Under the pieces are notes generated by a model. It searched no databases and was not told the origin of the DNA. It saw only the letters and a program-made list of their open reading frames with translations. This document shows, in pieces, positions 16,673-25,241 of a stretch of DNA of 36,194 nt. The position numbers were made by a program, and so were the translations under genes. Origin of the DNA: an uncultured Bacteroidales bacterium (GTDB lineage Bacteria; Bacteroidota; Bacteroidia; Bacteroidales; F082); NCBI GenBank assembly GCA_905234645.1, contig CAJOIS010000026.1:1-36194 (forward strand), given 5' to 3'. Position 1 is the first letter of the stretch. Every line of letters starts with the position of its first letter.

Positions 16673-17761
16673 TCATTTCTTCAACGCTTCTTCCGCCTGT
16701 TTGATGGTGCCTCGTTCACCATTGACGAAGGCGATGACAAAGGCGTCCTTGAAGCCCAAATTACATACTTCATTCTGACGCGCCACAGCTTCGGCTTTGG
16801 TCAGAAAATGTCCTGAGATATAACGGTATGCGCCATTGTATTCATACACCGCCACATCCTTTATTCCCTTGAATGCGGGATCGTTGACGGGCACTTTTTT
16901 GTTTAAAGTGGAAAACTGCACAGAAAAATAAGTATCACCCGTAGCAGCAGGTTTCTCCTCGGATACGGTCTGAGCGGTATGGTTCTCTGCCTCAAACTCG
17001 CGCTTGTACTCCTCAAAAGCCCGATAAAGCGCCAATGCCATCTGGTTTTGTCCCTTTTCGGAGTTGAGGAACTGTTCCTCCTTGGCGTGGTTGATGAATC
17101 CCAATTCAACGAGGATGCTCGGCATGGCGGTCTTCCAAAGTACCAGAAAACCAGCCTGTTGCACACCTCTGTCGTGACGACCCCTGCTGGCAAACTGCTT
17201 TTGCACCTTGTCGGCGAGGTCGAGGCTTTGGCTTTGGTAGAGGCTCTGCGAAAGTGAGAAAAGGATATAGGCCTCAGTGCTGTTCGGGTCAAAATTGTCG
17301 TAAGCGTCGGTGTTGTCTTCCAACAAGATCGCCGCGTTCTCCTTCTTTGCCACAGCGAGGTTTTTCTCGTTTTTCGACTCACCCATGACAAAGGTTTCGG
17401 CGCCATAGGCCGAATTGGCGGTCTCGGTGGAGTTGCAGTGTATGGAGATGAACACGTCGGCGTTGTTGCTGTTGGCGATGGCGGCGCGTTCGCTCAGTTC
17501 GACGAACTTGTCCGTCTTACGGGTATAAATGACCTTCACGTCAGGCAGGTTCTCTTCGATATAAGCGCCTAACTTGAGCGCAACAGCCAAATTGAGCGCC
17601 TTTTCCGTCGTCAACTTGCCCAAGGCCCCCGTGTCCTTGCCACCGTGACCCGCATCTATGACGATAGTTTGAATCTTTTCACCTTTTTGGGAAAAGACAC
17701 ACAAAGGCAACAGAAAAATCAAGCAAAAAACACCAAATCGGGAAATCTTTCGTTCTATCAT
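16673..17761 (-). CDS. N-acetylmuramoyl-L-alanine amidase with SPOR-like C-terminal domain
   Basis: A zinc amidase (Amidase_3) that cuts the bond between MurNAc and the stem peptide, acting in the periplasm during cell separation and wall turnover. I start it at the Met of MIERKISRFGVF, which begins a clean signal peptide ending at VFSQ; the frame is open 20 codons further upstream, but that part overlaps the promoter region. The catalytic domain has the zinc His in VIDAGHGGKDTGA, FVELSERAAIANS, the second His in FISIHCNSTE and the catalytic Glu in ILVELGFINHAKEE. The last 80 residues (TYFSVQFSTLNKKV onward, with YRYISGHFLTKAEAVARQNE) form a SPOR-like domain, which would bind denuded glycan at the division site. 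Confidence 0.93.
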   Translation of the reverse strand: MIERKISRFGVFCLIFLLPLCVFSQKGEKIQTIVIDAGHGGKDTGALGKLTTEKALNLAVALKLGAYIEENLPDVKVIYTRKTDKFVELSERAAIANSNNADVFISIHCNSTETANSAYGAETFVMGESKNEKNLAVAKKENAAILLEDNTDAYDNFDPNSTEAYILFSLSQSLYQSQSLDLADKVQKQFASRGRHDRGVQQAGFLVLWKTAMPSILVELGFINHAKEEQFLNSEKGQNQMALALYRAFEEYKREFEAENHTAQTVSEEKPAATGDTYFSVQFSTLNKKVPVNDPAFKGIKDVAVYEYNGAYRYISGHFLTKAEAVARQNEVCNLGFKDAFVIAFVNGERGTIKQAEEALKK

Positions 17762-17794
17762 ACTGAGTTTGTTAATTAATGCGCGAAGAAAAAC

Positions 17795-17802
17795 TATCTT
17801 TG
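17795..17802 (+). promoter_or_regulatory. -7 element of lptD
   Basis: TATCTTTG. It lies inside the 5' part of the longest lptD frame (from the ATG at 17779), so the real start must be downstream; the TTG at 17839 is the best candidate. Confidence 0.55.
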
Positions 17803-17818
17803 CACCGAATTTCAAACG

Positions 17819-17826
17819 CAAAAGTA
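17819..17826 (-). promoter_or_regulatory. -7 element of the amidase gene
   Basis: The minus strand reads TACTTTTG. It is located to the right of the lptD -7 element, so the two promoters face each other and their first transcribed bases overlap. Confidence 0.5.
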
Positions 17827-17838
17827 ATCGTTTTCACG

Positions 17839-20736
17839 TTGATAGAACGCTCGGTACATAAGAAATATTTTTCAACAGCGGCTTTTTGTCTGCTCGCTGG
17901 GATGACCGTGCTATTCTACGGATGCAAACAAACTGCTCATATTGAGACAATTACACACAACCCCAACCCCACAACAGCTGATAGCACGGTATTGATTCAT
18001 GAGCGCATCGTTGACACGATTACACTGGTTACAGACCCGGTTGCTGCGGCACAAGGCCCTGTGTTGGATACGATTAATGCTGCGGCGGATTCTTTGGCGA
18101 TGGGTTCAGACACCCTTGTAGAGACGCGTTTTATCACTTCTCACGAAACGGATTCCATCGTTGAAACGCAGGATACCACGGCCAACGACAGCCTCAAACC
18201 AGCGCGCCGCCGCATCACGCCACGACGCTCCGAGTCGGCCATCGAGACGAAGGTGATCTGCTCTGCTGCCGATTCGTCGTACCGCGACATGAGCAAGAAG
18301 AAAATCTTCTACTTCGGCAATGCCAAGGCTGAATACGACGACATTATCCTTACAGCCGACTACCTTGAATTCGACCTTGAGACCAGCACCTGCATCGCCC
18401 GTGGCGTTGCTGACTCGTTGGGCAAGATCCACGGACGCCCCGTCTTCACGCAAGGTGAGTCGACCTTCGAGGCGGCAGAGATGATGTACAACTTCAAGAC
18501 GAAGAAAGGCATCATCACCAAGGTATGGACCGAGGAACAAGGTGGCTACCTACACGGCGAACGTGTCAAGCGAATGGACGACAACACCATCAACATCCGA
18601 TCGGGCGGCTATACCACCTGCGACCTCAAAGAACATCCACACTACCAATTCAAGTTCACCAAAGCCAAAGTCATCCCCGACGACAAAATCGTCACCGGCC
18701 CCATTTACATGACCATCGCCGACATCCCCTTGCCGCTGGCCCTGCCTTTCGCCATCATTCCCAACACCAAAGGCAAGAAATCAGGCCTCATCATCCCCAC
18801 TTATGGCGAATCGGCTAACCGAGGCTTCTACCTTGAAAACGGCGGTTATTACTGGGCCATCAACGACAACTACGACTTGCAGGTCCTGGGCGACATCTAC
18901 ACCCGAGGCAGCTGGGGCATCAAGCCGACCTTCCGTTACAACAAACGCTACCGTTTCAACGGCTCGTTGGCCTTGGGCTTCGCCGTCAACAAGATAGGCT
19001 CGAAAGGTGCCGCCGACTACCAAGAGAGCACCGACTTCAAGATCCATTGGACACATAAGCAAGACCCAAAGGCCCATCCACGGCGCAACTTCACGGCCAA
19101 CGTCAACATCGTCAGCTCCAACTTCAACAAATACAACGCTCAAACAATCAACGACCAGCTGAGTAATACCTTCCAGTCGAGCATCAGCTATCAGACCAAC
19201 TTCGCGGGCAAGGTCTACCTCACCCTCAACGCCAGCCATAGCCAAAACACGCTGACGCGCCAGTTCACCGCCTCGCTGCCCGAGATCACCTTGAACGTCA
19301 ACACCTTCTATCCCCTGAAAAACGTGGGCAAGTCGGGCAAGAGACGCTGGTATCAAAGCCTGAGCATGGGCTACACGATGAACGGGAAAGCCTACATCAA
19401 CGATGTGGACACCGTGCTTTTCCACGGCCTCACCGATGATTTCGGAGGTTGGGCCAGGAAAATGTTCAGCAACCATGTCCAGACAGGCATCTCCCATCGC
19501 ATGCCCATCAACGCCACCATCAAGCTGTTCAAGCATTTCTCGTGGACCAATTCATTGACACTCAATGATTATATGTATTTCAAGCGCTTCGAGCAGCAGT
19601 GGATTGATGATGGCGAAGGTACGGGGCATATACAAACCGACACCCTACACGGCTTCTACAATCTGGTGGACTTTAGCGCCAGCAGCAACATCACCACCAA
19701 GGTGTATGGCATGGTCAACTTCGCCCATGGCCCCATCCGTGCCATCCGTCATGTGTTCACGCCGACCATCGGCTTCACCTACCGGCCCAACTTCGGCGAC
19801 CCAAGATGGGGTGTGTATGGCTCCTATGTCGATGGCAACGGTGACGAGAGAGTCTACAACAAGTTCGGCAACGCCTTGTACGGCACGCCTTCGCAAGTCC
19901 AACAGGGGCTGCTGACCTATAACTTCGGTAACAACCTGGAAATCAAAGTGCCATCCAAATCCGACACCATCACAGGCGTGAAGAAAATCCCGATTTTAGA
20001 GTCGTTCAGCATCTCGGGCAACTATGACGTCACCAAGGACTCGGTCAACTTCTCCCCCATCTCCATCAGCGGCCGCACCACGTTGTTCAAGAAGCTAGGC
20101 ATCAACTACAGCAGCTCATGGGACCCCTATGCCGCCGACTCGTTGGGACGCCGCATCAACCGCTTCGAAATCCTCGACAACAACAGGCTGTTCCGAAAGA
20201 CCGGATCGTCGTGGAGGTTCAGCCTCAGCTATTCCTTCAGCCAAAACGACTTCAAAAAACTCCGCGGCGAAAAAGGCAGCGAAGACATCCGCAACGAGAT
20301 CAACGAAAACGCCAGGAGGTCGGGCTTGTACGACCCTGACGAACTCAACGAGATCCTTGGCAACCCCAACGCCTACATCGACTGGACCACGCCATGGTCG
20401 CTGACGCTCAGCTATAACCTCACCTACACGACTTCGCTGGCCTACGCTGCCTTCATGGGCATCGCCACCAACACATATGTACACACCCTCGGCCTTAACG
20501 GCAACATCAACATCACACCGAAGTGGAAGGTGACCTTCTCAACAGGTTGGGACTTCGTGAAAAACGAAATCACCTACACCAACATCAGTGTCTATCGAGA
20601 CCTGCACTGCTGGGAGATGCGCTTCAACTGGATCCCCATCGGCAGCTACAAGAGCTGGAACTTCACCATCAACGTGAAGGCGCAAGCCTTGAAGGACTTG
20701 AAGTATGAGAAGAAGAAGGACTATCGCGATAATTAG
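17839..20736 (+). CDS. lptD: LPS-assembly outer-membrane protein LptD
   Basis: A Bacteroidota-type LptD that inserts lipopolysaccharide into the outer leaflet. The longest frame starts with ATG at 17779, but the TATCTTTG element lies after that ATG, so I prefer the TTG at 17839 (LIERSVHKKYFSTAAFCLL), giving about 965 residues with a hydrophobic signal ending near LFYGCK. A low-complexity Thr/Asp-rich linker of about 120 residues follows, then an OstA-like domain (KKKIFYFGNAKAEYDDIILTADYLEFDLE). The rest is a large beta barrel rich in alternating aromatic strands (RWYQSLSMGYTMNG, WSLTLSYNLTYTTS, WEMRFNWIPIG). The linker contains VETRFI, encoded by half of a GTAGAGACG palindrome (18118-18128). 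It ends 24 nt before the next gene. Confidence 0.85.
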   Translation: MIERSVHKKYFSTAAFCLLAGMTVLFYGCKQTAHIETITHNPNPTTADSTVLIHERIVDTITLVTDPVAAAQGPVLDTINAAADSLAMGSDTLVETRFITSHETDSIVETQDTTANDSLKPARRRITPRRSESAIETKVICSAADSSYRDMSKKKIFYFGNAKAEYDDIILTADYLEFDLETSTCIARGVADSLGKIHGRPVFTQGESTFEAAEMMYNFKTKKGIITKVWTEEQGGYLHGERVKRMDDNTINIRSGGYTTCDLKEHPHYQFKFTKAKVIPDDKIVTGPIYMTIADIPLPLALPFAIIPNTKGKKSGLIIPTYGESANRGFYLENGGYYWAINDNYDLQVLGDIYTRGSWGIKPTFRYNKRYRFNGSLALGFAVNKIGSKGAADYQESTDFKIHWTHKQDPKAHPRRNFTANVNIVSSNFNKYNAQTINDQLSNTFQSSISYQTNFAGKVYLTLNASHSQNTLTRQFTASLPEITLNVNTFYPLKNVGKSGKRRWYQSLSMGYTMNGKAYINDVDTVLFHGLTDDFGGWARKMFSNHVQTGISHRMPINATIKLFKHFSWTNSLTLNDYMYFKRFEQQWIDDGEGTGHIQTDTLHGFYNLVDFSASSNITTKVYGMVNFAHGPIRAIRHVFTPTIGFTYRPNFGDPRWGVYGSYVDGNGDERVYNKFGNALYGTPSQVQQGLLTYNFGNNLEIKVPSKSDTITGVKKIPILESFSISGNYDVTKDSVNFSPISISGRTTLFKKLGINYSSSWDPYAADSLGRRINRFEILDNNRLFRKTGSSWRFSLSYSFSQNDFKKLRGEKGSEDIRNEINENARRSGLYDPDELNEILGNPNAYIDWTTPWSLTLSYNLTYTTSLAYAAFMGIATNTYVHTLGLNGNINITPKWKVTFSTGWDFVKNEITYTNISVYRDLHCWEMRFNWIPIGSYKSWNFTINVKAQALKDLKYEKKKDYRDN
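18118..18128 (+). repeat. Half-copy of the GTAGAGACG palindrome in lptD
   Basis: ACCCTTGTAGAGACGCG at 18112-18128 is identical to 21154-21170 in the isomerase-like gene, but the right arm is missing. It is read in the same frame as there (V-E-T-R). A decayed or partial element in the lptD linker. Confidence 0.55.
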
Positions 20737-20760
20737 ACTATAACAACAAAATGATTGGTC

Positions 20761-22026
20761 ATGAAAACCCTTATTCTTCGTTCCTCGTTCCAGACGGATG
20801 ACTTCGTCCTTCACGAATACGCCGAACTGCTCCAAAGGTTGGAAAAGGAATGCCATGCGGAAATCCAAATCATAGGTGACGAAATGGTAGAGACGGTGCA
20901 TGCACCGTCTCTACAAAAAACGTTACCCGATGCGGTGATGATCGCCACCGGTGGCGTGGAGAACCTATTCAAACGCCTCTGGGCTGCCATCGACGTTGAA
21001 ATGATGTGCACACCGCATCGCCCCAAAACCGTCACGATGATTGCCGACGGACGCAACAATTCCTTGGCCGCCGCCTTGGAAATATTGACCTATCTGGGCA
21101 ACAATGGCATGGAGGGAAGGATTGTGCATGGGACGAATGATGAAATAATATCGACCCTTGTAGAGACGCGATTAATCGCGTCTCTACGGGGTCGGATTGG
21201 ATTGTTTGGCCAACCCTCGGATTGGTTAATCGCCAGCGGTGTAGATCGTGGTTATCTTCAGCAAAAATATAGCATCGAAACCGTTGACATCGACCTGCAA
21301 CGCCTCATCGATGGCATCAAGGGCATCCCACAAACCGAGGCCGAGAAGGTGGCACAAGACATCGTTAAACGGTCCAAAGGTGTCGTTGAGCCCTCATCCG
21401 CCGACATGCTGGAGGCCGCCAAGGCCTATCTCGCCATCAAAAGAATCTGCCAAGAGGAACGCCTTGATGCCTTCACCATCCGCTGTTTCGACATCGTGAA
21501 GGCCTGCGGCACGACAAGTTGCCTGGCCTTGGCGCTGCTCAACGACGAAGGCATCGTGGCGGGCTGCGAAGGCGACATGCAGACCCTGCTCAGTATGCTG
21601 TTGGCGAAACGCCTGTGCGGCGAGGTGGCATTCATGGCCAACCCGTCGAACCTCACCGATAAAACGTCCATGCTGGCACATTGCACCATCCCGCTCACCA
21701 TGTGCGACGAGACCATCGTCCGCTCTCATTTCGAGTCAGGCATCGGCGTGGCCATACAAGGCCTGCTGCCGCTGACCGACTACACCTTGTTTAAATGGGG
21801 CGGTTCCCAGCTGGACCGTTATTTCGTTACGGAAGCCCAAGCCATCGAGACTCCTTACAGCAACCATTTCTGCCGCACGCAGATTACGCTCAATGTAAAT
21901 TTGAAGCCTTACCTGCTACAGCATTCCATCGGCAACCACCACGTCATCATCCGCGGGCGGCATGCCGACGAAATCCACCGATTCATGCGGCAGAACGGTA
22001 TTACCGTGGCATCTCATAGAGATTGA
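20761..22026 (+). CDS. L-fucose/L-arabinose isomerase-fold family protein
   Basis: A 421-residue cytoplasmic protein of the COG2407 / FucI-AraA-like group. The C-terminal part carries the fold's landmarks: TIRCFDIVKACGTTSCLALALLN, DEGIVAGCEGDMQTLLSMLL, FMANPSN, and late metal/substrate-region residues (HCTIPLT, SHFESGIGVAIQG). The exact substrate is unknown; characterised relatives isomerise or rearrange sugars. The start ATG at 20761 is preferred over an upstream in-frame TTG. Remarkably, the N-terminal half contains two complete 28-bp palindromic repeats read in the same phase (V43-E-T-V-H-A-P-S-L and V134-E-T-R-L-I-A-S-L). It follows lptD by 24 nt and overlaps the convergent barrel gene by 26 nt. 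Confidence 0.8.
   Translation: MKTLILRSSFQTDDFVLHEYAELLQRLEKECHAEIQIIGDEMVETVHAPSLQKTLPDAVMIATGGVENLFKRLWAAIDVEMMCTPHRPKTVTMIADGRNNSLAAALEILTYLGNNGMEGRIVHGTNDEIISTLVETRLIASLRGRIGLFGQPSDWLIASGVDRGYLQQKYSIETVDIDLQRLIDGIKGIPQTEAEKVAQDIVKRSKGVVEPSSADMLEAAKAYLAIKRICQEERLDAFTIRCFDIVKACGTTSCLALALLNDEGIVAGCEGDMQTLLSMLLAKRLCGEVAFMANPSNLTDKTSMLAHCTIPLTMCDETIVRSHFESGIGVAIQGLLPLTDYTLFKWGGSQLDRYFVTEAQAIETPYSNHFCRTQITLNVNLKPYLLQHSIGNHHVIIRGRHADEIHRFMRQNGITVASHRD
20887..20914. repeat. 28-bp palindrome GTAGAGACG-N10-CGTCTCTAC, coding copy 1
   Basis: A perfect palindrome with centre GTGCATGCAC. It lies in frame within the isomerase-like gene. Confidence 0.9.
21160..21187. repeat. 28-bp palindrome GTAGAGACG-N10-CGTCTCTAC, coding copy 2
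   Basis: A perfect palindrome with centre CGATTAATCG, in frame in the same gene 273 nt after copy 1. Confidence 0.9.
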
Positions 22027-22576
22027 ATGTAAGATTGCCGTATACGGCATGGGCTGTACAAACGCCACCAATCTCAATCCATTTGATAGGCTTTACCGAA
22101 AGGCCAACGCCATAGTTGAAATGGCTGTAGACGGCCTCACGATCATAATCGTGGTATATGGAACGGCTTTCGTAATCTATATTAATCGTACTGCAATCCG
22201 TCCATCCCGTTGTTTCATTACTGTAGCCGATTAGAGGCGTGAGAATCAACCAACGTGTGACAGGGATCTTGTAACCCGCATTAATGGTTAAGGCAGTATG
22301 GTCATGATATATATCCGGACTAATCTTATTGCCCCAACGATGCTCAGGAGACTGATACATAAAGTCCATATAAACTCCAAAAAACGAAGCGCTTAACCCA
22401 CCACCAAAGCCAGAGTATGTATTGTCGATTTGTCCATTAAAATGATAACCCACCACACCGACATTGAGACCGAAGGTGATATCTTGGCGGTTTTGGCTAA
22501 AATCAAACCATTGTGCTCTTGCGCTGCCTACAGTAAGTACCAACATGGCAGCAATGATAAAAAACTTTCTTTTCAT
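22001..22576 (-). CDS. Small outer-membrane beta-barrel protein
   Basis: A 191-residue exported protein with a standard signal peptide (MKRKFFIIAAMLVLTVGSARA, cleavage before QWFDF). The mature part is made of alternating hydrophobic/polar strands with aromatic girdles (ITFGLNVGVVGYHFNG, GFGGGLSASFFGVYMDFMYQ, HTALTINAGYKIPV, YSHFNYGVGLSVKPIKWIEIG), consistent with a small eight-stranded barrel such as the OmpX/OmpW-like porin-family proteins common in Bacteroidota. No enzymatic motif is seen. Its 3' end overlaps the convergent isomerase-like gene. A minus-strand TATCTTTT lies just upstream, within the leg of the mmdB terminator. Confidence 0.75.
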   Translation of the reverse strand: MKRKFFIIAAMLVLTVGSARAQWFDFSQNRQDITFGLNVGVVGYHFNGQIDNTYSGFGGGLSASFFGVYMDFMYQSPEHRWGNKISPDIYHDHTALTINAGYKIPVTRWLILTPLIGYSNETTGWTDCSTINIDYESRSIYHDYDREAVYSHFNYGVGLSVKPIKWIEIGGVCTAHAVYGNLTFNLYEMPR

Positions 22577-22602
22577 TTTATTGTAAATTGTATTGTTAAA
22601 AG

Positions 22603-22630
22603 ATAGGGAGCCTGTCGTTAGGCCCCCTAT
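22603..22630 (-). terminator. Intrinsic terminator of the mmd operon
   Basis: On the minus strand: ATAGGG(G)GCCT, loop AACGAC, AGGC(T)CCCTAT, then CTTTTAA. A 10-bp stem with one mismatch, 28 nt after the mmdB stop. Confidence 0.7.
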
Positions 22631-22657
22631 TGAATTGTTCAGTAAACTGATTGTTTA

Positions 22658-24392
22658 TTACATCATCAGGAACGACATCATCACACCAGCAGCAACGGCG
22701 GAACCGATAACGCCGGAGACGTTCGGGGCCATGGCATGCATGAGCAGGTGGTTCGACGGGTCGTACTTCTGACCTTCCACTTCGACGACGCGAGCGCTAT
22801 CGGGCACAGCCGAAACGCCAGCGGCACCAATCATCGGGTTGATCTTCTCCTTCAGGAAGAGGTTCATAAACTTGGCTCCCAGCAGACCGCCAGCGGTGGC
22901 CACGCAGAACGAAAGGGCACCGAGGACGAAGATCTCGATGGAACTCATGGTCAGGAACACGGAGGCTTGCGTCGAAGCACCCACCGTGAGACCCAAAATC
23001 ATGGTCACGATGTCAATCAACGGGTTGGAGGCGGTGTTTTGCAAACGCTTCACCACGCCCGACTCCTTGATGATATTGCCGAAGAACAGCATACCCAACA
23101 GCGGCAGGGCCGTGGGGCTGATGAAGGTGGTCAGGATGAGGCCGACGACGGGGAACATGATCTTTTCGGTCTTGTTCACCATACGCGGGGCGCGCATCTT
23201 GATGAGGCGTTCTTCCTTGGTGGTCAGCAGACGGATGATAGGCGGCTGGATCACGGGCACCAAAGCCATGTAGGAATAGGCTGCGATGGCGATGGGACCG
23301 ATGAGGTTGCGCGTGCCGTTCATGCCGTTGGCCAAACGCGACGAGAGGAAGGGGACCGTCGGCACCACCGATGATGCCGATGGCACCAGCCTCACGCAGG
23401 TTGAAACCAAGATACAAGGCACCGATGAAGGTGAGGAACACACCCAATTGGGCGGCGGCACCGAGAATCATCAGCTTGGGATTGGCGATGAGCGACGAGA
23501 AGTCGGTCATGGCACCGATGCCCAAGAAAATCAAGGGCGGATAGACACCCGAGGTCACGCCGAAGTACAGGTAGTTCAGCACACTGCCTTTTTGGTAAAG
23601 ACCCGTTTGGAGGTTCAGTTCACCGCTTTGGAACACTTCACCCAAGAAGGCTTTCACGTTCTCGATTTCCGTGGCCGCCAAGCCATATTCGGTCAACTTA
23701 AGGTGGTCGACCTCCTTGATGGCCTCGCTCAACACCATGTGTTTGTTGCCGTCGCCGTCAAAGATGGTGAGCAGCATGGCTTTGGCTGTCTCCAAGTCGA
23801 AGCTATAGGCCCCTGAGGCTATGGCGTTTTGCGCAAAGTCGATGGCTTCTTGGAGCGTGACGCCCGTGCCTTGGAAGAACGGGATGTTGCCGCAGATGAT
23901 ACCCGTGCCAATCGGGATGAGCAGCATAGGCTCAAACTCGAAACGGACGGCCAGGAAGATGAAGAGGATACCCACCAGAATCATGATGAGGTTACCGATC
24001 TTGCAGTTGCGGAAGCCCGTAAGCAGCCAGAAGTTGCCCAAGCCTTCCTTCAGGCGTTCGTTGGTTGTCATTTCCTTCACTTCGGCCTTGGCCACGTTGG
24101 CTTTCTTGACGTTCTTGCCTTCCAAAGCCGTGACGCGTTGGTCGAGGTTCTCGATTTGCTGTCCAAGTTCAGCCGTCTTTGCCGATTCGGCCACGACGGC
24201 GTCAGCGATTTCGGCCAACTGGGCATTGCTTTGCTCAGCGGTCATCTCGCTCACCTGCTCGGTCTTCGCGAGGTCGGCGACCTTGGTGGCGAACATCGGG
24301 TTGTTGACAACCAGCATGTTCAGCAGCATCAAGAGCACCAACGAGCCGATGATGACCGCAGGTTTTCTGTAGATACTTTTCTTGCCTAACAT
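22658..24392 (-). pseudogene. mmdB: Na+-translocating decarboxylase beta subunit, frameshifted
   Basis: The membrane subunit that decarboxylates carboxybiotin and exports Na+ in methylmalonyl-CoA decarboxylase (OadB/MmdB family). The two parts are 24392 to about 23353 and about 23360 to 22658, in different phases. The first reads to IGIIGGADGP, the conserved motif bearing the essential Asp, and should continue T-x-x-FLSS; the second phase supplies TVPFLSSRLANGM to the end. The break lies in GACGGTCC; restoring one more GACGGTCC gives the expected GADGPTVPFLSS. The reconstructed protein, about 580 residues, is long for the family. A first helix (10-28) is followed by a Glu/Ala-rich coiled coil (about 35-100) before the canonical part (GFRNCKIGNLIMILVG), and there is an extra loop of about 85 residues after GNIPFFQG. 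Core metabolism and a one-unit slip make sequencing error or reversible slippage both plausible. Confidence 0.8.
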
Positions 24393-24396
24393 GACC

Positions 24397-24834
24397 TTAT
24401 CCGATTACGATTAAAGTATCACCTTGGAGCACATTGTCGCCCTGGCGGCAGTTGATGGCGGTGATGGTACCGTCAGCCTCGGCCAGCAGGTTGTTTTCCA
24501 TCTTCATGGCTTCGTACATGAGCAGTTTGTCGCCCTTCTTGACGGCGTCGCCTTGCTTTACGAAGATCTGCATGATGGTTCCAGGAAGCGGAGCGGCCAT
24601 CTTGTAGCCTGCGCCACCGGCGGCGGCAGGTTTCGGAGCGGCACTCTGGGCAGGTGCGCTTGCGGCGGGCTTGGCAGCCGGACGGGCCACGGGAGCCACC
24701 ACAGGAGCGGCCTGCTCTTCCATTTCCACTTGATATTCGGTGCCATTCACATTGACGGTGGCGATGTTGCCCTCAATGTTCTGGACTTCTACTTCGTATG
24801 GTTTCCCACTAATGGTGAATTTGAATTTTTTCAT
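24397..24834 (-). CDS. Biotin carboxyl carrier subunit of the decarboxylase
   Basis: A 145-residue biotinylated carrier that shuttles CO2 as carboxybiotin between the carboxyltransferase (mmdA product) and the membrane decarboxylase (mmdB). The N-terminal 40 residues form a small strand-rich domain (FTISGKPYEVEVQ), followed by an Ala/Pro/Lys-rich flexible linker (about 42-75) and a biotinyl domain (78-145) with the attachment motif EAMKM; K111 is the biotinylated residue. It is 4 nt upstream of mmdB and 11 nt after the oadG-like gene, within one operon. It corresponds to the gamma chain of methylmalonyl-CoA decarboxylase; symbols vary, so none is given. Confidence 0.93.
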   Translation of the reverse strand: MKKFKFTISGKPYEVEVQNIEGNIATVNVNGTEYQVEMEEQAAPVVAPVARPAAKPAASAPAQSAAPKPAAAGGAGYKMAAPLPGTIMQIFVKQGDAVKKGDKLLMYEAMKMENNLLAEADGTITAINCRQGDNVLQGDTLIVIG

Positions 24835-24845
24835 TGCTTGAATAA

Positions 24846-25223
24846 TTAATGATTCCAGTGTCTAACTCCGTAATTTTTGTCGTTCCACGAGGTCTGGTGA
24901 CGCTCGATGGTGATGACGTTGCTCTCCTCGTCGTGGAGGTTGGTCGTAAGGTACAGGGCCATGCCGATGGCGGCTTGCACCTCAGCGGGGATCTCACCTT
25001 CAGCCAGCTTGACAGCAGGTTTCACCGTCTCAGGCTTCACTACCTTCACCTCGTTCTTCTTGGTGTCCTTTTTCTTGAAATAGGAAGCCACGCCGCTGAA
25101 GATCATCGAAAGGATGGCGAGGGCGAGGATGACGATGAGGAATCCCGCGATGGTGACGATCCAGCCTTTGGTGTAGACCCAATCTTCGTGAGCCAACAGT
25201 AATGTAAATTGTAACAGTTTCAT
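24846..25223 (-). CDS. OadG-like small membrane subunit of the Na+ pump decarboxylase
   Basis: A 125-residue protein with one membrane helix (about 20-42, GWIVTIAGFLIVILALAIL) and a Lys-rich cytoplasmic segment (KKKDTKKNEVK), typical of the OadG/MmdD family that assembles the carboxyltransferase on the membrane subunit. The C-terminal half (EVQAAIGMALYLTTNLHDEESNVITIERHQTSWNDKNYGVRHW) is the conserved Bacteroidota version. It is 18 nt downstream of mmdA and 11 nt before the biotin carrier gene. Confidence 0.88.
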   Translation of the reverse strand: MKLLQFTLLLAHEDWVYTKGWIVTIAGFLIVILALAILSMIFSGVASYFKKKDTKKNEVKVVKPETVKPAVKLAEGEIPAEVQAAIGMALYLTTNLHDEESNVITIERHQTSWNDKNYGVRHWNH

Positions 25224-25241
25224 CGTTTCAAGGATTTACGG

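Noticed and set aside
17779..17838. ATG start for lptD at 17779
   Set aside because: It lies upstream of the TATCTTTG element expected to drive the gene and would overlap the amidase promoter region; the TTG at 17839 gives a cleaner signal peptide.
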